Shown: positions 26,297 to 35,521, counted from the first letter of the stretch. The stretch: 64,000 bases of DNA from Clostridiales bacterium UBA1742 (GCA_002314935.1 DCHW01000030.1:1-64000); one strand, 5' to 3'. The notes: generated from the sequence alone by a model not told the origin. Program-made: numbers and translations.

Positions 26297-26349
26297 TTGA
26301 TACATCGGACAAGCATAGAATAAATGAGTGGATACAAGAATTTAAGTAA
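26287..26349 (+). other. Detached 3' end of the serine recombinase gene
   Basis: In the recombinase frame the left end of the element reads on from RY with L-I-D-T-S-D-K-H-R-I-N-E-W-I-Q-E-F-K and TAA 26347. In the circular form it joins directly to the recombinase codons at attP, giving a C-terminus 17 residues longer than in the integrated form. Confidence 0.8.
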
Positions 26350-26359
26350 ATAAATTTAT

Positions 26360-26398
26360 AAAGCTTTAAAAGTAAAATTTTAAGGCTTTATTTTTTTT
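26360..26398 (+). terminator. Terminator after the recombinase 3' end
   Basis: AAAGCTTTAAA pairs with TTTTAAGGCTTT, followed by eight T. In the circle it would end the recombinase transcript. Confidence 0.7.
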
Positions 26399-26468
26399 AC
26401 TTAAACTTATATTAAAAAACATTTTAAATGGCATAAAAACGAATGTCGTGAGAAAGGAGGGTATGAAA

Positions 26469-26993
26469 ATGCAAAAATTAAAAGGATTATGGATTCCAGC
26501 AGAAATTTTATTAAACGAAGATTTAACAGATAAAGAAAAATTAATATTATCAATGATTTTATATTTAAGTGATGAAACGGGAAGTTCATTTGCAAGTAAT
26601 AAATATATAGCAAGTATTGTAAATATAACACCAGATAGAGTATCAAAAATAATTAGTTCATTAAAGAAAAAAGAATATATAGGGGTGGCTTTAAAGTTCA
26701 AAGCAGATAGTAAAGAAATAGAAAGCAGACAGATTATTCCTAAAAAAGATTATATAAAAAGGTGTAGTGAAAAATACCTAGAGGGTATAGGTGAAAATAA
26801 CTATTCCAATAGTCAAAAACAACCATACCCTATAGGTGAAAAGGACAAAGATATAATAAATAATTATAATAATATAAATAAATATAATAATGGAACAAGC
26901 AATAATAAAAAATATAAATCAAATTATAAAGGGAGAGATTATGCAGGCTTTGACTTTACAAAATTATATGCAAATGCAGATGCTTTTTTATAA
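26469..26993 (+). CDS. Helix-turn-helix protein, replication-initiator type
   Basis: 174 residues from ATG 26469, eight bases after AAGGAGGG. The N-terminal winged helix (GLWIPAEILLNEDLTDKEKLILSMILYLS, then SNKYIASIVNITPDRVSKIISSLKKKEYIG) is typical of phage and element replication or regulatory proteins. The tail is Asn/Tyr/Lys-rich low complexity with GRDYAGFDF at the end. No catalytic motif is seen. As the first gene of the element it may initiate replication of the circular form or regulate it. Confidence 0.65.
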   Translation: MQKLKGLWIPAEILLNEDLTDKEKLILSMILYLSDETGSSFASNKYIASIVNITPDRVSKIISSLKKKEYIGVALKFKADSKEIESRQIIPKKDYIKRCSEKYLEGIGENNYSNSQKQPYPIGEKDKDIINNYNNINKYNNGTSNNKKYKSNYKGRDYAGFDFTKLYANADAFL

Positions 26994-27013
26994 ATTACAA
27001 CATTTGCATAAAT

Positions 27014-27063
27014 AAAATCAGTTACTATAGCAGAAATGCTAAATAGGTAACTGATTTTTTTTA
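27014..27063 (+). terminator. Terminator after the HTH gene
   Basis: AAAATCAGTTAC pairs with GTAACTGATTTT, followed by further T. Confidence 0.75.
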
Positions 27064-27190
27064 TCCTAAAATTGCAGATAGCAAATTTAGGATAAAACAT
27101 AAAAATACGAGTGAGTATTTTTATGAAATGGGGTGTGGGGAAAGTAGTTCCCTGCCATACAGACTTACTTGTAAGTCTAGTATGTTAGAC
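27061..27190 (+). other. oriT-like region upstream of mobV
   Basis: Four inverted repeats in 130 bases: TTATCCTAAA/TTTAGGATAA (27061-27094), AAAAATAC/GTATTTTT (27101-27122), GGGAA/TTCCC (27138-27152) and CATAC-AGACTTAC/GTAAGTCT-A-GTATG (27156-27184). They lie just before the relaxase gene. MobV relaxases nick beside such hairpins, so this is the most likely transfer origin; the nick site is not assigned. Confidence 0.6.
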
Positions 27191-27254
27191 TTCGCAAGCA
27201 AAATCTTAAGCAAATTCAAAGAAGAATTTTTAGAAGAAAGAGGAGGAAAAAAAT

Positions 27255-28502
27255 ATGAGTTATGCAATAGTTAGAAATGAAAAATTAACAAGGGCAGAAG
27301 CACAAGGAAGATGTGTTCATAATGATAGACGAGCTAAAAATCATACAAATAAAGATATAGATTCAGAAAGAACAATCTTGAATTATTATCTAAAAGAAAA
27401 TAAACAAAACTATGTTAAGGAATTTGATAAAATAAGAAAAGAGAATAATTTACAAGGAATGATTAGGAGCAATAGCATAATTATTTGTGAAATGCTATTT
27501 ACATCAGATAAAGAATTTTTTGATAAAATTGGAGAAGAAGAAACCAAAAGATATTTTAATGAAAGCTATAGATTTATAAGTAATTATAAAAATTTAGGAG
27601 AAAAAAATATTGTATCAGCAGTAGTACATTTAGATGAAGGAGTACCACATATGCATTTAGCATATATTCCAGTAGTTCATACAGAAGATAAAGAAGGAAA
27701 TAGAATAGAAAAAATTTGTGCAAAAGATTTTTGGAAAGGTAGAGATAGTTATAGAAACTTTCAAAATGAATTTTATAATTATATAACAGAGAAAGGTTTT
27801 GAACTAAAAAGAGGAATGCCAGTTGAAGAAACAGGAGCAAAGAATTTAAGAATAGAAGAACTAAAGCAAATAACCAATTATGAAAAAACAAAACAAGTAT
27901 TAAATGAAGTTTATTACAAATTGCCAAAAGTTCCAGAATTATCAGATATAAAAAAAATAATGATTAATAGAGATGAAAAAATATACGAAAAGATTATAAA
28001 GCCAAAAGATGAACTAATAAATGAATTATTTACTGATAATACAAAATTAAGAGTAGAATTATCTAGGCAGGTTAGATTAGTAAATAAAGCAGAGAAATAT
28101 CAAAATGAAAAGGAAGGAATACTTGCAGAAAACAGTAGTTTACGCAAAGAGGTAAACGAAACTTACCAAGAATATGCAAAAAAAACAAAAAATCTTGAAG
28201 CAGAATATAAAGAACTAAAAAATGATTTGAAAGAAGATTACGAAAAGAAGGCTAAAAAAATTGAAAACAAATATGAAGATAAAATATATGAATTAGAAAA
28301 AGAAAACGGACATTTACACAAAATTATAGATACATTTGAAAAAACAATTCACAAATTTATAAAATGGATATGTAGAAAATTTGATTTAGGAGCAGAAGAT
28401 GATGTGGCAAGAGATTTTGAAAAAGAAAATGATACTTTACTAGATGCTGAAAAGCAAATAAAAAGAGAAAAAAGGGAAAAAGATTTAGAGATGGAAATGT
28501 AA
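27255..28502 (+). CDS. mobV: MobV/Pre-type relaxase
   Basis: 415 residues. The relaxase domain (about 1-215) has the N-terminal Y-A-I-V-R-N-EK motif with Asn/Arg-rich HNDR, and the metal-binding HLDEGVPHMHLAYIP (motif III). DFWKGRDSYRNFQNEF follows. The C-terminal half (about 270-370) is a long coiled coil, usual for the family. It nicks and pilots one DNA strand during mobilisation. AGAGGAGG precedes ATG 27255. It lacks its own secretion system and depends on a co-resident conjugative element. Confidence 0.93.
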   Translation: MSYAIVRNEKLTRAEAQGRCVHNDRRAKNHTNKDIDSERTILNYYLKENKQNYVKEFDKIRKENNLQGMIRSNSIIICEMLFTSDKEFFDKIGEEETKRYFNESYRFISNYKNLGEKNIVSAVVHLDEGVPHMHLAYIPVVHTEDKEGNRIEKICAKDFWKGRDSYRNFQNEFYNYITEKGFELKRGMPVEETGAKNLRIEELKQITNYEKTKQVLNEVYYKLPKVPELSDIKKIMINRDEKIYEKIIKPKDELINELFTDNTKLRVELSRQVRLVNKAEKYQNEKEGILAENSSLRKEVNETYQEYAKKTKNLEAEYKELKNDLKEDYEKKAKKIENKYEDKIYELEKENGHLHKIIDTFEKTIHKFIKWICRKFDLGAEDDVARDFEKENDTLLDAEKQIKREKREKDLEMEM

Positions 28503-28527
28503 AAACAACCTAGCTATGTAGGTCGCT

Positions 28528-28764
28528 TTAGTCTTGCTCAGCAGTATCAAACATTGAATCTTTAAAAAATTCACCCAGAGTTATATTAAAACCCTCACAA
28601 ATATGAAGTAATGTATCTAATTTAATTAGTTCAGTTTTTCCACTCATAAAAGTTGAAATAGTAGAACAAGGAATACCAGACATTTTGCATAATTTCCATG
28701 TATTCATATTTTTTTCTTTTAGATAAAATTTAATTCTTTTTCTTATTGCATCAGATAATTTCAT
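28528..28764 (-). CDS. XRE-family transcriptional regulator
   Basis: 78 residues, a single Cro/C1-type HTH: MSGIPCSTISTFMSGKTELIKLDTLLHICEGFNITLGEFF. No effector domain. It is divergently oriented from the SIMPL gene, with a 17-bp inverted repeat and a good promoter between them, so it probably represses itself and the cargo operon. Confidence 0.88.
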   Translation of the reverse strand: MKLSDAIRKRIKFYLKEKNMNTWKLCKMSGIPCSTISTFMSGKTELIKLDTLLHICEGFNITLGEFFKDSMFDTAEQD

Positions 28765-28822
28765 TATTATTGCCTCCTAAAAGCTTTGATAATAAAATTA
28801 TATGGAAATTAAAACATTTAAT

Positions 28823-28869
28823 ACTTTGGCAAATTGAAGAAAAATAAAAAAACTTCAACTTGCCAAAGT
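28823..28869. promoter_or_regulatory. Inverted repeat between divergent genes (XRE operator candidate)
   Basis: ACTTTGGCAAATTGAAG (28823-28839) and CTTCAACTTGCCAAAGT (28853-28869) match in 16 of 17 positions. They end eight bases before the -35 of the cargo promoter. Confidence 0.65.
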
Positions 28870-28876
28870 AATTTTA

Positions 28877-28905
28877 TTGCATAAAAAAATTCATTATGAT
28901 ATAAT
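28877..28905 (+). promoter_or_regulatory. Promoter of the element cargo operon
   Basis: TTGCAT (28877-28882), 17 bases, TATAAT (28900-28905). Confidence 0.65.
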
Positions 28906-29032
28906 AATTTTGATTATTTTATCCAAAAGAAATAGTTTTTAACACAATAATTGAAATTAGCTTAAATAGACGGAATTATGTATTTTTAAAAGAAAAATGA
29001 GCAATAAGATAAATTTAAGGAGGTATATATAG

Positions 29033-29728
29033 ATGGATATCATGGTACAAGGAGAAGGAAAGAAATTTTATAAGCCAGATCAAACAGAAATAAGTATTAA
29101 TTTCTATGTTAATGAAAAAACTTATGAAAAGGTATTAGAAAAAGGGACAAAATCAGTAGAAGTTTTTATTAATGAAGTATTAAATAAATTAAATATAGAA
29201 AAAGATGAGTTAAAGACAAGAAGTTTTAGAATAAATCATAATATTAGGTATGATTATCAAACAAAACAGGAAATAGATAATGGTTTTGATTATAATCAAA
29301 ATGCGACTTTGAAAATGGACTATAATAGGGAATTAATCTCTGAATTTATGGATAAAGTTTCAAAATTAGAAGACGCACCAAAGTATAACATAAATTTTAG
29401 TATTAAAGAAAAAGAAATTGCTAAAAAGGAAGTTATGACAGAGGCATATAACAAAGCAAAGGAAAAGGCAGAAATAATTGCTATGTCAGCAGGGAAAAAA
29501 TTGAAAGATTGTATAAAAGTAGATTTTAGACCTTTTGAAGAAAAAGTAATATCGAATTCTCATTTAGCAGATAGCGATTTAGGAATGTTATTTGAAGAAG
29601 AAAGAGCCATAGGACAAGCCCCAGAAAAAATGATGAGAAAAAGTACAGCCGAAGTATTACAAAATATATTTACACCAGAAGATGTAGAAATAAGAGAAAA
29701 TTTATATTGCTTATGGATAACTGAATAA
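29033..29728 (+). CDS. SIMPL-domain (DUF541) protein without signal peptide
   Basis: 231 residues. It shows the SIMPL pattern: GEGKKFYKPDQTEISINF at the N-terminus, an L-(x)-KD-ELKTRSFRINHNIRYD stretch, and A-Y-N-K-A-K-EKAEIIAMSAGKKL near residue 155. Most SIMPL proteins are periplasmic or lipid-anchored; this one has no signal peptide and should be cytosolic. Function in the family is unclear (stress, multimeric rings). AAGGAGG precedes ATG 29033. First gene of the cargo operon. Confidence 0.75.
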   Translation: MDIMVQGEGKKFYKPDQTEISINFYVNEKTYEKVLEKGTKSVEVFINEVLNKLNIEKDELKTRSFRINHNIRYDYQTKQEIDNGFDYNQNATLKMDYNRELISEFMDKVSKLEDAPKYNINFSIKEKEIAKKEVMTEAYNKAKEKAEIIAMSAGKKLKDCIKVDFRPFEEKVISNSHLADSDLGMLFEEERAIGQAPEKMMRKSTAEVLQNIFTPEDVEIRENLYCLWITE

Positions 29729-29759
29729 AAAATTATATTAACTATAATTGGAGGAATAT

Positions 29760-30707
29760 ATGAATAATAAAGTTGTAAATAAACAAATACCATTGGAATC
29801 ATTAATAGATATTGCAAATTATTTGGAAGATTATAAAGAAAGATGGGATAAAATATTTCAACAAGAAGAACAAAATAATCAAAATAAGCCTTATGCAGAA
29901 AAAAAGTATGAATATGAGAGAGGTTCTACTAATATAAAATATACAATAGATTTTCATAATGGAAAAAACATAACTGAATCAGATTATAACTGGTTTGTTG
30001 GAAATTTAGGTAACCCTAGAATTATTAAAAATATTCAATTAGAAATAGCGATATATTTCTATACTCGTTCACAAGGCAGTGACTATAATGATATAAGCAA
30101 CAAAATTTGGGTAACAGTTGATTTTAGAGATTGTGGTGGAGAATTAAAGTATTCAGAAACAACAATTAATATAGATACAACAAATCAAGAAAACGAGGCT
30201 AATAACATTTATTCTACAATTATGAATATATTAGAAAACAATCCTGATAGATTTGATAAAACAATAAAAAATAGAAAAATTAGAATGCAATGTTTCAGCA
30301 TATCAGTAGGAATTATTCTTTCATACATTTTATATTTAGTATTAAAGATAAATATTTCAAAAGTTCCAACAAATATAGCACAATATTTAAGCAATAAAAA
30401 CGTATTAGTATTTGGACAATGGTTTGTCGCAATTTTAATAGGTAATTTATTAAGTTATTGGTATATTTTATCAGTTTATCGACCTTTATTACCAAGTTCA
30501 AAATATGCAGGATACAATTCTTCAACATATAAATCAGTTTATAAAGATGATATGGATGATTATTTAGAACATTCCGAAGTTCATTTTGGAAAGTTTTGGG
30601 ATGCAGAAAAAAGAAGAAATAAAATTGAAAAAATCTATAAGGTAACAAGTAAAATAGTTCTAGCACAATTAGTTATTAGTATATTATTATTTTTTATTTT
30701 AAAATAA
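29760..30707 (+). CDS. Membrane protein with large N-terminal cytosolic domain
   Basis: 315 residues from ATG 29760 (GGAGG six bases earlier; the upstream TTG is within the ribosome site). Residues 1-180 are soluble and unassigned. Two membrane helices lie near 183-205 and 220-245, and a third ends the protein (VISILLFFILK). The loop between contains W-D-A-EKRRNKIEKIYK. I do not recognise the family. It is cotranscribed with the SIMPL gene and the peptidase-like gene. Confidence 0.65.
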   Translation: MNNKVVNKQIPLESLIDIANYLEDYKERWDKIFQQEEQNNQNKPYAEKKYEYERGSTNIKYTIDFHNGKNITESDYNWFVGNLGNPRIIKNIQLEIAIYFYTRSQGSDYNDISNKIWVTVDFRDCGGELKYSETTINIDTTNQENEANNIYSTIMNILENNPDRFDKTIKNRKIRMQCFSISVGIILSYILYLVLKINISKVPTNIAQYLSNKNVLVFGQWFVAILIGNLLSYWYILSVYRPLLPSSKYAGYNSSTYKSVYKDDMDDYLEHSEVHFGKFWDAEKRRNKIEKIYKVTSKIVLAQLVISILLFFILK

Positions 30708-30726
30708 AAAATGAAAAGAGGATAAA

Positions 30727-32238
30727 ATGGGAAAATTTGTTGCAGGAGATGGACAATATGTTGTCTATGCTGAAAATGCACAGGAAGCACGAGATATATT
30801 AAGACAAGAAATAAAAAGAGTTAATGATATAAAAGAAAAAGTAAGAGGTTTATTAGCAAAAGATGGACAAGCAATACAAAATTTTGATGTTAATATATCT
30901 GCTGAAAATCTTAATGTATATTTCTACGATGAAGCAACTTCTATATTTGATAAACCAGGTAATGAAACGACTAAAGGTGAGGTAGTTCAAAGAAAAGAAG
31001 ATGAAAATGGGAGAATTTCATATAATTTGGCATATAGATACCAAGAAATACAGGGACAAAATGCAGATTTTAGATTAGCACACGAAATGGGACATCTGGT
31101 ATTAAATCCATCAAATACTAGAATGTATAGATTAGATAAAGAAACAGATACTAGACAAATTTCAGGATTAATAAGAGTACCGAAAGGACAAGAAAAAAAT
31201 CAAGATGCCTTTTATGGTACAGAGATGCAAGAATCTGCTATAAATTTAATAGGACAATTAGCAATAAGAGGAGAACATAGTGCAGATGATATTATTACAG
31301 GAAAAGCAGATGTATCAGAATTTAATTCTTACAGAAAAACAGATGAATTAATAAAACTATTAGCTACCTCTATGAGAAATGATTATACCCAAGAAATGAG
31401 TTTTGAAGAATTGGCAAACAATGGATTGGATTCTGTTATAGAGCATTCTGATGGAACACAAGAGCCAGCGAATACATTTTTTTATGGATTAGTTAATGAT
31501 TCAAGCATTATTCAAAAAGAATTTGATAAATATATGGGGCAGGGAGCTTGGAGAGATTTAAATACATCTGTTTCTAATTTACAAACAAGAAATTTATCAA
31601 ATGAACAATTTGATATGATATATAGTGAAGCTAAAGGAATGATAATGGACTTTGCAAATGCAAGAATGCAAGATAAATATCAAGAAGCAATGGACAGAGA
31701 TGGAACTGATATACCTAGTTTAGATAGCAAAATTGGTACATTAAATGAAACAGCAGGTATTAAAAATGAGCAGAATTTTGTACCAAAAATGCAAGAAGAA
31801 GAAAAAGAATTTCCAGATGGTTATAGAATTAATGAATTTGGAGAAATAATTAGACCAGACAAAGCAGGGACAGAAATTGATAGTAATATACCAACTTTTA
31901 ATCCACCAGTTGAAGAAAATCAAAATACTAATAATAATTTATCATTAAAGCAAAAAATAGCACAATTTTTACAGAAAAATCAGTTATTAATGAATGTTCC
32001 ATTTATAGAAAAATTTGTAGAAAAACAACTTAATGTATTGCCGCCACCAACACAAGATGTTAGAACAACAAGTTCTATGAATAAAACAAGAGAAAGTTTT
32101 ATCAATCAACTTACTAATTTTGGACAATATAGGAATTTACCACCAATTCAAAGAATGTCTGATCCAGAAAAGTTAGCTGAAATGAGAAGAAAGATGGAAC
32201 AAAAAAAACAAGCTTATGATGATAACGAAAGATTTTAA
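30727..32238 (+). CDS. HEMGH zinc-peptidase-like cargo protein
   Basis: 503 residues. FRLAHEMGHLVLNPSN (HExxH at about 119-123) marks a metzincin- or gluzincin-like zinc site. The surrounding NAD-F-R-L helix and downstream E-S-AINLIGQLAIRG helix are consistent with an active peptidase. The C-terminal third (about 340-503) is low-complexity, Gln/Asn/Pro-rich, with a basic amphipathic segment. No signal peptide. It could be an effector or a host-interaction factor carried by the element; the substrate is unknown. Confidence 0.65.
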   Translation: MGKFVAGDGQYVVYAENAQEARDILRQEIKRVNDIKEKVRGLLAKDGQAIQNFDVNISAENLNVYFYDEATSIFDKPGNETTKGEVVQRKEDENGRISYNLAYRYQEIQGQNADFRLAHEMGHLVLNPSNTRMYRLDKETDTRQISGLIRVPKGQEKNQDAFYGTEMQESAINLIGQLAIRGEHSADDIITGKADVSEFNSYRKTDELIKLLATSMRNDYTQEMSFEELANNGLDSVIEHSDGTQEPANTFFYGLVNDSSIIQKEFDKYMGQGAWRDLNTSVSNLQTRNLSNEQFDMIYSEAKGMIMDFANARMQDKYQEAMDRDGTDIPSLDSKIGTLNETAGIKNEQNFVPKMQEEEKEFPDGYRINEFGEIIRPDKAGTEIDSNIPTFNPPVEENQNTNNNLSLKQKIAQFLQKNQLLMNVPFIEKFVEKQLNVLPPPTQDVRTTSSMNKTRESFINQLTNFGQYRNLPPIQRMSDPEKLAEMRRKMEQKKQAYDDNERF

Positions 32239-32284
32239 AATTTTATTATTATAATATAAAAAGAAAGAAAGGAATGATTATATT

Positions 32285-32686
32285 ATGAAAATTAACGAAA
32301 AAATGATTACAACAAAAGAGGAATTATTAAATATGATAAAGGGGGGAATAAATCCATTAGATTATGTTATTGAAGAAAATGATATTGATTTAATTACTGA
32401 ATCTATAACAATAGAGGGAAACGATGAAGATAGTTATTATGAAGAATCAGCAGAAATATTATTCAAATCAATAGTTTACTATGTATTAAAAACAGAAAAT
32501 GAAGAAAAAACATTAAAAAGATGTAAAGAAATTTTTATAAATGGAAAAGAAAATTATGAAAGTCTTAAAAATATGTTAAGCAATGTTGAAAGTGCAAGAG
32601 TTCTTTTTGTTCCAATAGATATTGCTTCTGAAAAAACTCGTAAAGATGTTTTTGATAAATTAGAAGAAAGATTATCAAAAATATAG
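32285..32686 (+). CDS. Hypothetical acidic protein, last gene of cargo operon
   Basis: 133 residues, helical and acidic (YVIEENDIDLITESITIEGND), with no recognised motif. GAAAGGAATG lies upstream. It ends before a good terminator (32695-32726). Confidence 0.55.
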   Translation: MKINEKMITTKEELLNMIKGGINPLDYVIEENDIDLITESITIEGNDEDSYYEESAEILFKSIVYYVLKTENEEKTLKRCKEIFINGKENYESLKNMLSNVESARVLFVPIDIASEKTRKDVFDKLEERLSKI

Positions 32687-32694
32687 TAATTTTA

Positions 32695-32726
32695 AATACC
32701 TTTCGAATTTAAGAAAGGTATTTTGT
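32695..32726. terminator. Terminator between convergent genes of the element
   Basis: AATACCTTTC pairs with GAAAGGTATT and is followed by TTG; A/T-rich on both sides. Confidence 0.65.
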
Positions 32727-32727
32727 A

Positions 32728-34026
32728 TTATTTATAATATAAATTACTCAAGCTCTTTAAATGATTTTTAAATTCCTCAATTTGCTTATCCTTATAGCTA
32801 TCCCTTAATTCACTAGCTTTTTTAGACCATTCTTTAAATTTCTTTTCAGTAAATTTTTTTTGATGATTATAATGTAATCCGTGCATTCGTTTATATTCTC
32901 GAGTGTATTCTTTTAAAATTAAACTTTCTTCAATTTTTTCTTTGTGTTTAGTTAAAGCACCAATTTCCTTGCAAGTTTTACCAGTGTCTTTGTATAAATT
33001 ATTGCAATATTTTTGGTCGTTTCTTCCTTTTTGATAAGGATTTTTGCTACTTGTAATTGGAATAAATAACTTGCCACAGTTTTCACATTTATTTATAGTA
33101 AAATTATTTTGTATTATTTTAAATATTTCAAATCTTATTTGTTCTTCAGTATTATTTAATTCAAATACTTCTTCTACATTAAGATTTCTTTCTTTAATTA
33201 GGCTTATAGTTTCTTCTAAACTAAGCCTTTTTTCTTTTGTAGATAAAGGTTTTTCCATTATATATTTAGTTTTGAATTTTGCGTCAAGAAAAACACTATG
33301 TGCAGGTTTAGTATTAAAATAATGTATATCAAATACTCTTTTAGTTTCGTATAAAAATATTTTTTCTGGAATACTTAAATTTCTAACTAAGCTATTACTT
33401 GAATATTCACTAATAAGTTCTAATCTTTCTTTTAAATCACATCTCTTTTCCATTAAATCTTCTATTAGTAAATCTCTTAAAGTTTGAAAGAATCTTAAAT
33501 ATTCATTATGTTTTTTAGTAGATATTTTATCAATTTCTTGAATCCATTTAGCAAGTAAAATTTCAGTAGTATATTCATCTTCTTCTATTTCTGTATATAT
33601 TTCTTTTGGATAATATTTAGAATTATCAATAGAAATACCAAAATCAGATTTAAACAATAAGTCTGTTCTAAAATCATAAAAATTATATGTTTTTATAATT
33701 ATATCAATTAATACTTGTGTATAAAAATGAGTATATGGAGAAAGTTCAAGGCAAGCTCTTACAATTTGAAACATTTTAAAATAGCAATCCATTTCTATTT
33801 CCATAGAATAAGATTCTTTAGAATAACAAACCAAATCGATTAATTGATTATAATAGGCTTTTAATTTATCAAAAGATTCATGTTCCATTGTTGCAAATTC
33901 GTATAATTTATCTCCAATATTGTATTCAAAATTTCCTAAAGCACCAAAATATTCTCCAGTATTTTTAATTATAATTTTATTATTATTAATTGCAAAATTA
34001 CTCAACATATCAATATTTTCCTCCAT
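32728..34026 (-). CDS. Zinc-finger protein resembling DUF6076
   Basis: 432 residues, cytosolic. The C-terminal third has a four-Cys cluster: CENCGKLFIP, then KYCNN about 25 residues on, then KTCKEIGA. A highly basic tail with KEYTREYKRMHGLHY and K-KFTEKKFKEWSKKA follows. The N-terminal 280 residues are helical. The layout matches proteins of unknown function common on clostridial mobile elements. It lies alone on the minus strand, before the structured-RNA region. DNA or RNA binding is likely. Confidence 0.6.
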   Translation of the reverse strand: MEENIDMLSNFAINNNKIIIKNTGEYFGALGNFEYNIGDKLYEFATMEHESFDKLKAYYNQLIDLVCYSKESYSMEIEMDCYFKMFQIVRACLELSPYTHFYTQVLIDIIIKTYNFYDFRTDLLFKSDFGISIDNSKYYPKEIYTEIEEDEYTTEILLAKWIQEIDKISTKKHNEYLRFFQTLRDLLIEDLMEKRCDLKERLELISEYSSNSLVRNLSIPEKIFLYETKRVFDIHYFNTKPAHSVFLDAKFKTKYIMEKPLSTKEKRLSLEETISLIKERNLNVEEVFELNNTEEQIRFEIFKIIQNNFTINKCENCGKLFIPITSSKNPYQKGRNDQKYCNNLYKDTGKTCKEIGALTKHKEKIEESLILKEYTREYKRMHGLHYNHQKKFTEKKFKEWSKKASELRDSYKDKQIEEFKNHLKSLSNLYYK

Positions 34027-34190
34027 TTTAAAAATAGAAAATAGGTATTTCGATTTTTAGTTTATCTATAGACTTAATTAAATCTATATACATTACTATT
34101 TTAGCATTCTATAATAGTTTTAGCAAGATAGAGAACAGCAAATAAAAATACTGATTATCTACTAAAAGCACATTGAAAATTGAATAGCAA

Positions 34191-34298
34191 GCTGTAAGAC
34201 AAATAATGAAACTTCCGTCTGGCTAACGTGATGTAAAGGGGCGGTTCTGCAGGGCAGGAATGAGGGCAAATCTCATATGAGAGAAATCTATTACAGCT
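34191..34298 (+). ncRNA. Structured RNA candidate upstream of a small ORF
   Basis: AGCTGTAA (34191-34198) pairs exactly with TTACAGCT (34291-34298). Inside are TCTCATATGAGA (34271-34282) and GC-rich stretches (GGGGCGG, CTGCAGGGCAG) that stand out from the AT-rich surroundings. It ends about 50 bases before a 57-residue ORF. The class is unknown; it could be a leader or part of a transfer region. The stretch 34027-34345 holds no gene. Confidence 0.4.
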
Positions 34299-34345
34299 GG
34301 TGTAATAAGGACAACAGGTAAGGCAATATAATTAAAGAAAAGGAA

Positions 34346-34519
34346 ATGGAGGTGAATATTCTGGAAGAATCAAATATTTCGAAAAATACAAAACAAAAGA
34401 AAGAAAAATTACCATTTGCAGTATTTATTATTCCTCAAAAAATAGACGGTGAAGTTCAAGATTATAAACAGATATTCACCGATATTATTTCAGATAGGAT
34501 AAAGCAAGAATACAGATAA
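34346..34519 (+). CDS. 57-aa hypothetical protein of the element
   Basis: ATG 34346 follows AAAGGAA, though closely; GTG 34352 is an alternative. The sequence has a basic start (SKNTKQKKEKLPFAVFIIPQ) and a helical end (YKQIFTDIISDRIKQEYR). No family is recognised. It is the first coding region after the structured RNA. Confidence 0.5.
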   Translation: MEVNILEESNISKNTKQKKEKLPFAVFIIPQKIDGEVQDYKQIFTDIISDRIKQEYR

Positions 34520-34640
34520 ATTAAGAACAAATGTTCATAAAAATATTGAAAAATAATTGGAAATATGATATAAATATAGAAAATAAAAGAGAAATTCAAA
34601 TGTCTAGAAATACTAGACATTTGGAAGAAAGAGGTAAGCA

Positions 34641-35480
34641 ATGGGAGAAAATAATGAATTAAAATTATTCGAGGATAAGAAAATTAGAGCAAAGTGGATT
34701 AGCGAAGAAGAAAAATGGTATTTTTCGGTTGTAGATGTAGTCGCTGTATTAACAGAGAATGATTACCAAAAAGCAAGAACGTATTGGAGAGTATTGAAAA
34801 ACAGGTTATCAGCAGAGGGAAATGAAACGGTTACAAATTGTAACCAGTTGAAAATGACAGCATATGATGGGAAATTAAGATTGACAGATGTAGCTAATAT
34901 TGAGCAAATATTAAGATTAATACAATCAATACCATCTAAAAAAGCAGAGCCATTAAAATTATGGTTGGCACAAGTTGGTAAAGAAAGAATAGATGAAGCA
35001 TATGATCCAGAAATAGCTATAAATAGAGCATTAGATATTTATAGGAAAAAAGGATATTCAGAAGAATGGATAAATCAAAGATTAAAAACAATAGATATAA
35101 GAAAAGAATTTACAGATGAATTAAAAGAAAAAGGAATTAATTCAGGAAAAGACTTTGCAATATTAACTAATATTTTAACTCAAGCTTGGAGTGGATATTC
35201 TGTAAAAGAGTATAAAAATCTAAAAGGATTAAAAAAAGAAAATTTAAGAGATAATATGACTAATATGGAATTGGTTTTAAATATGTTAGCAGAAACATCT
35301 TCTACAGAAATTTCAAAAAGTAAAAAAACAAAAGGATTTAAAGAAGCTGAAGATTCTGTTATTAAAGGAGGAAATATTGCTAGACTTGCAAAAGAACAAT
35401 TAGAAAAAGAAACAGGAAGAAAAGTTATATCAGATAAGAATGCAAAAGAAATAAGAAACTTAAATTCTGGAGAAGAATAA
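34641..35480 (+). CDS. BRO-N family (phage antirepressor-like) protein
   Basis: 279 residues. The N-terminal BRO-N domain (about 8-110: IRAKWISEEEKWYFSVVDVVAVLTEN, KARTYWRVLKNRL, LRLTDVANIEQILRLIQSIPS) and the AEPLKLWLAQVGKERIDEAYDPE linker are typical. The C-terminal domain has ALDIYRKKGYSEEWINQRL. These proteins act as DNA-binding regulators in phages and elements. AGAAAGAGGT precedes ATG 34641. Its gene contains a 17-bp palindrome that also lies between this gene and the recombinase. Confidence 0.85.
   Translation: MGENNELKLFEDKKIRAKWISEEEKWYFSVVDVVAVLTENDYQKARTYWRVLKNRLSAEGNETVTNCNQLKMTAYDGKLRLTDVANIEQILRLIQSIPSKKAEPLKLWLAQVGKERIDEAYDPEIAINRALDIYRKKGYSEEWINQRLKTIDIRKEFTDELKEKGINSGKDFAILTNILTQAWSGYSVKEYKNLKGLKKENLRDNMTNMELVLNMLAETSSTEISKSKKTKGFKEAEDSVIKGGNIARLAKEQLEKETGRKVISDKNAKEIRNLNSGEE
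34829..34845 (+). repeat. 17-bp palindrome inside the BRO gene
   Basis: GGTTACAAATTGTAACC, identical to the centre of the longer palindrome at 35647-35673. Confidence 0.7.
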
Positions 35481-35482
35481 TC

Positions 35483-35520
35483 AAAAGCGTTACAATTTTT
35501 AACGCTTTGAAAATTTTTTT
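35483..35520 (+). terminator. Terminator of the BRO gene
   Basis: AAAGCGTTA (35484-35492) pairs with TAACGCTTT (35500-35508), followed by an A/T run ending in seven or more T. Confidence 0.7.
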
Positions 35521-35521
35521 T

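Noticed and set aside
30209..30666. Minus-strand ORFs opposite the element membrane-protein gene
   Set aside because: Shadows of a membrane-coding region; no ribosome sites and no recognisable domains.
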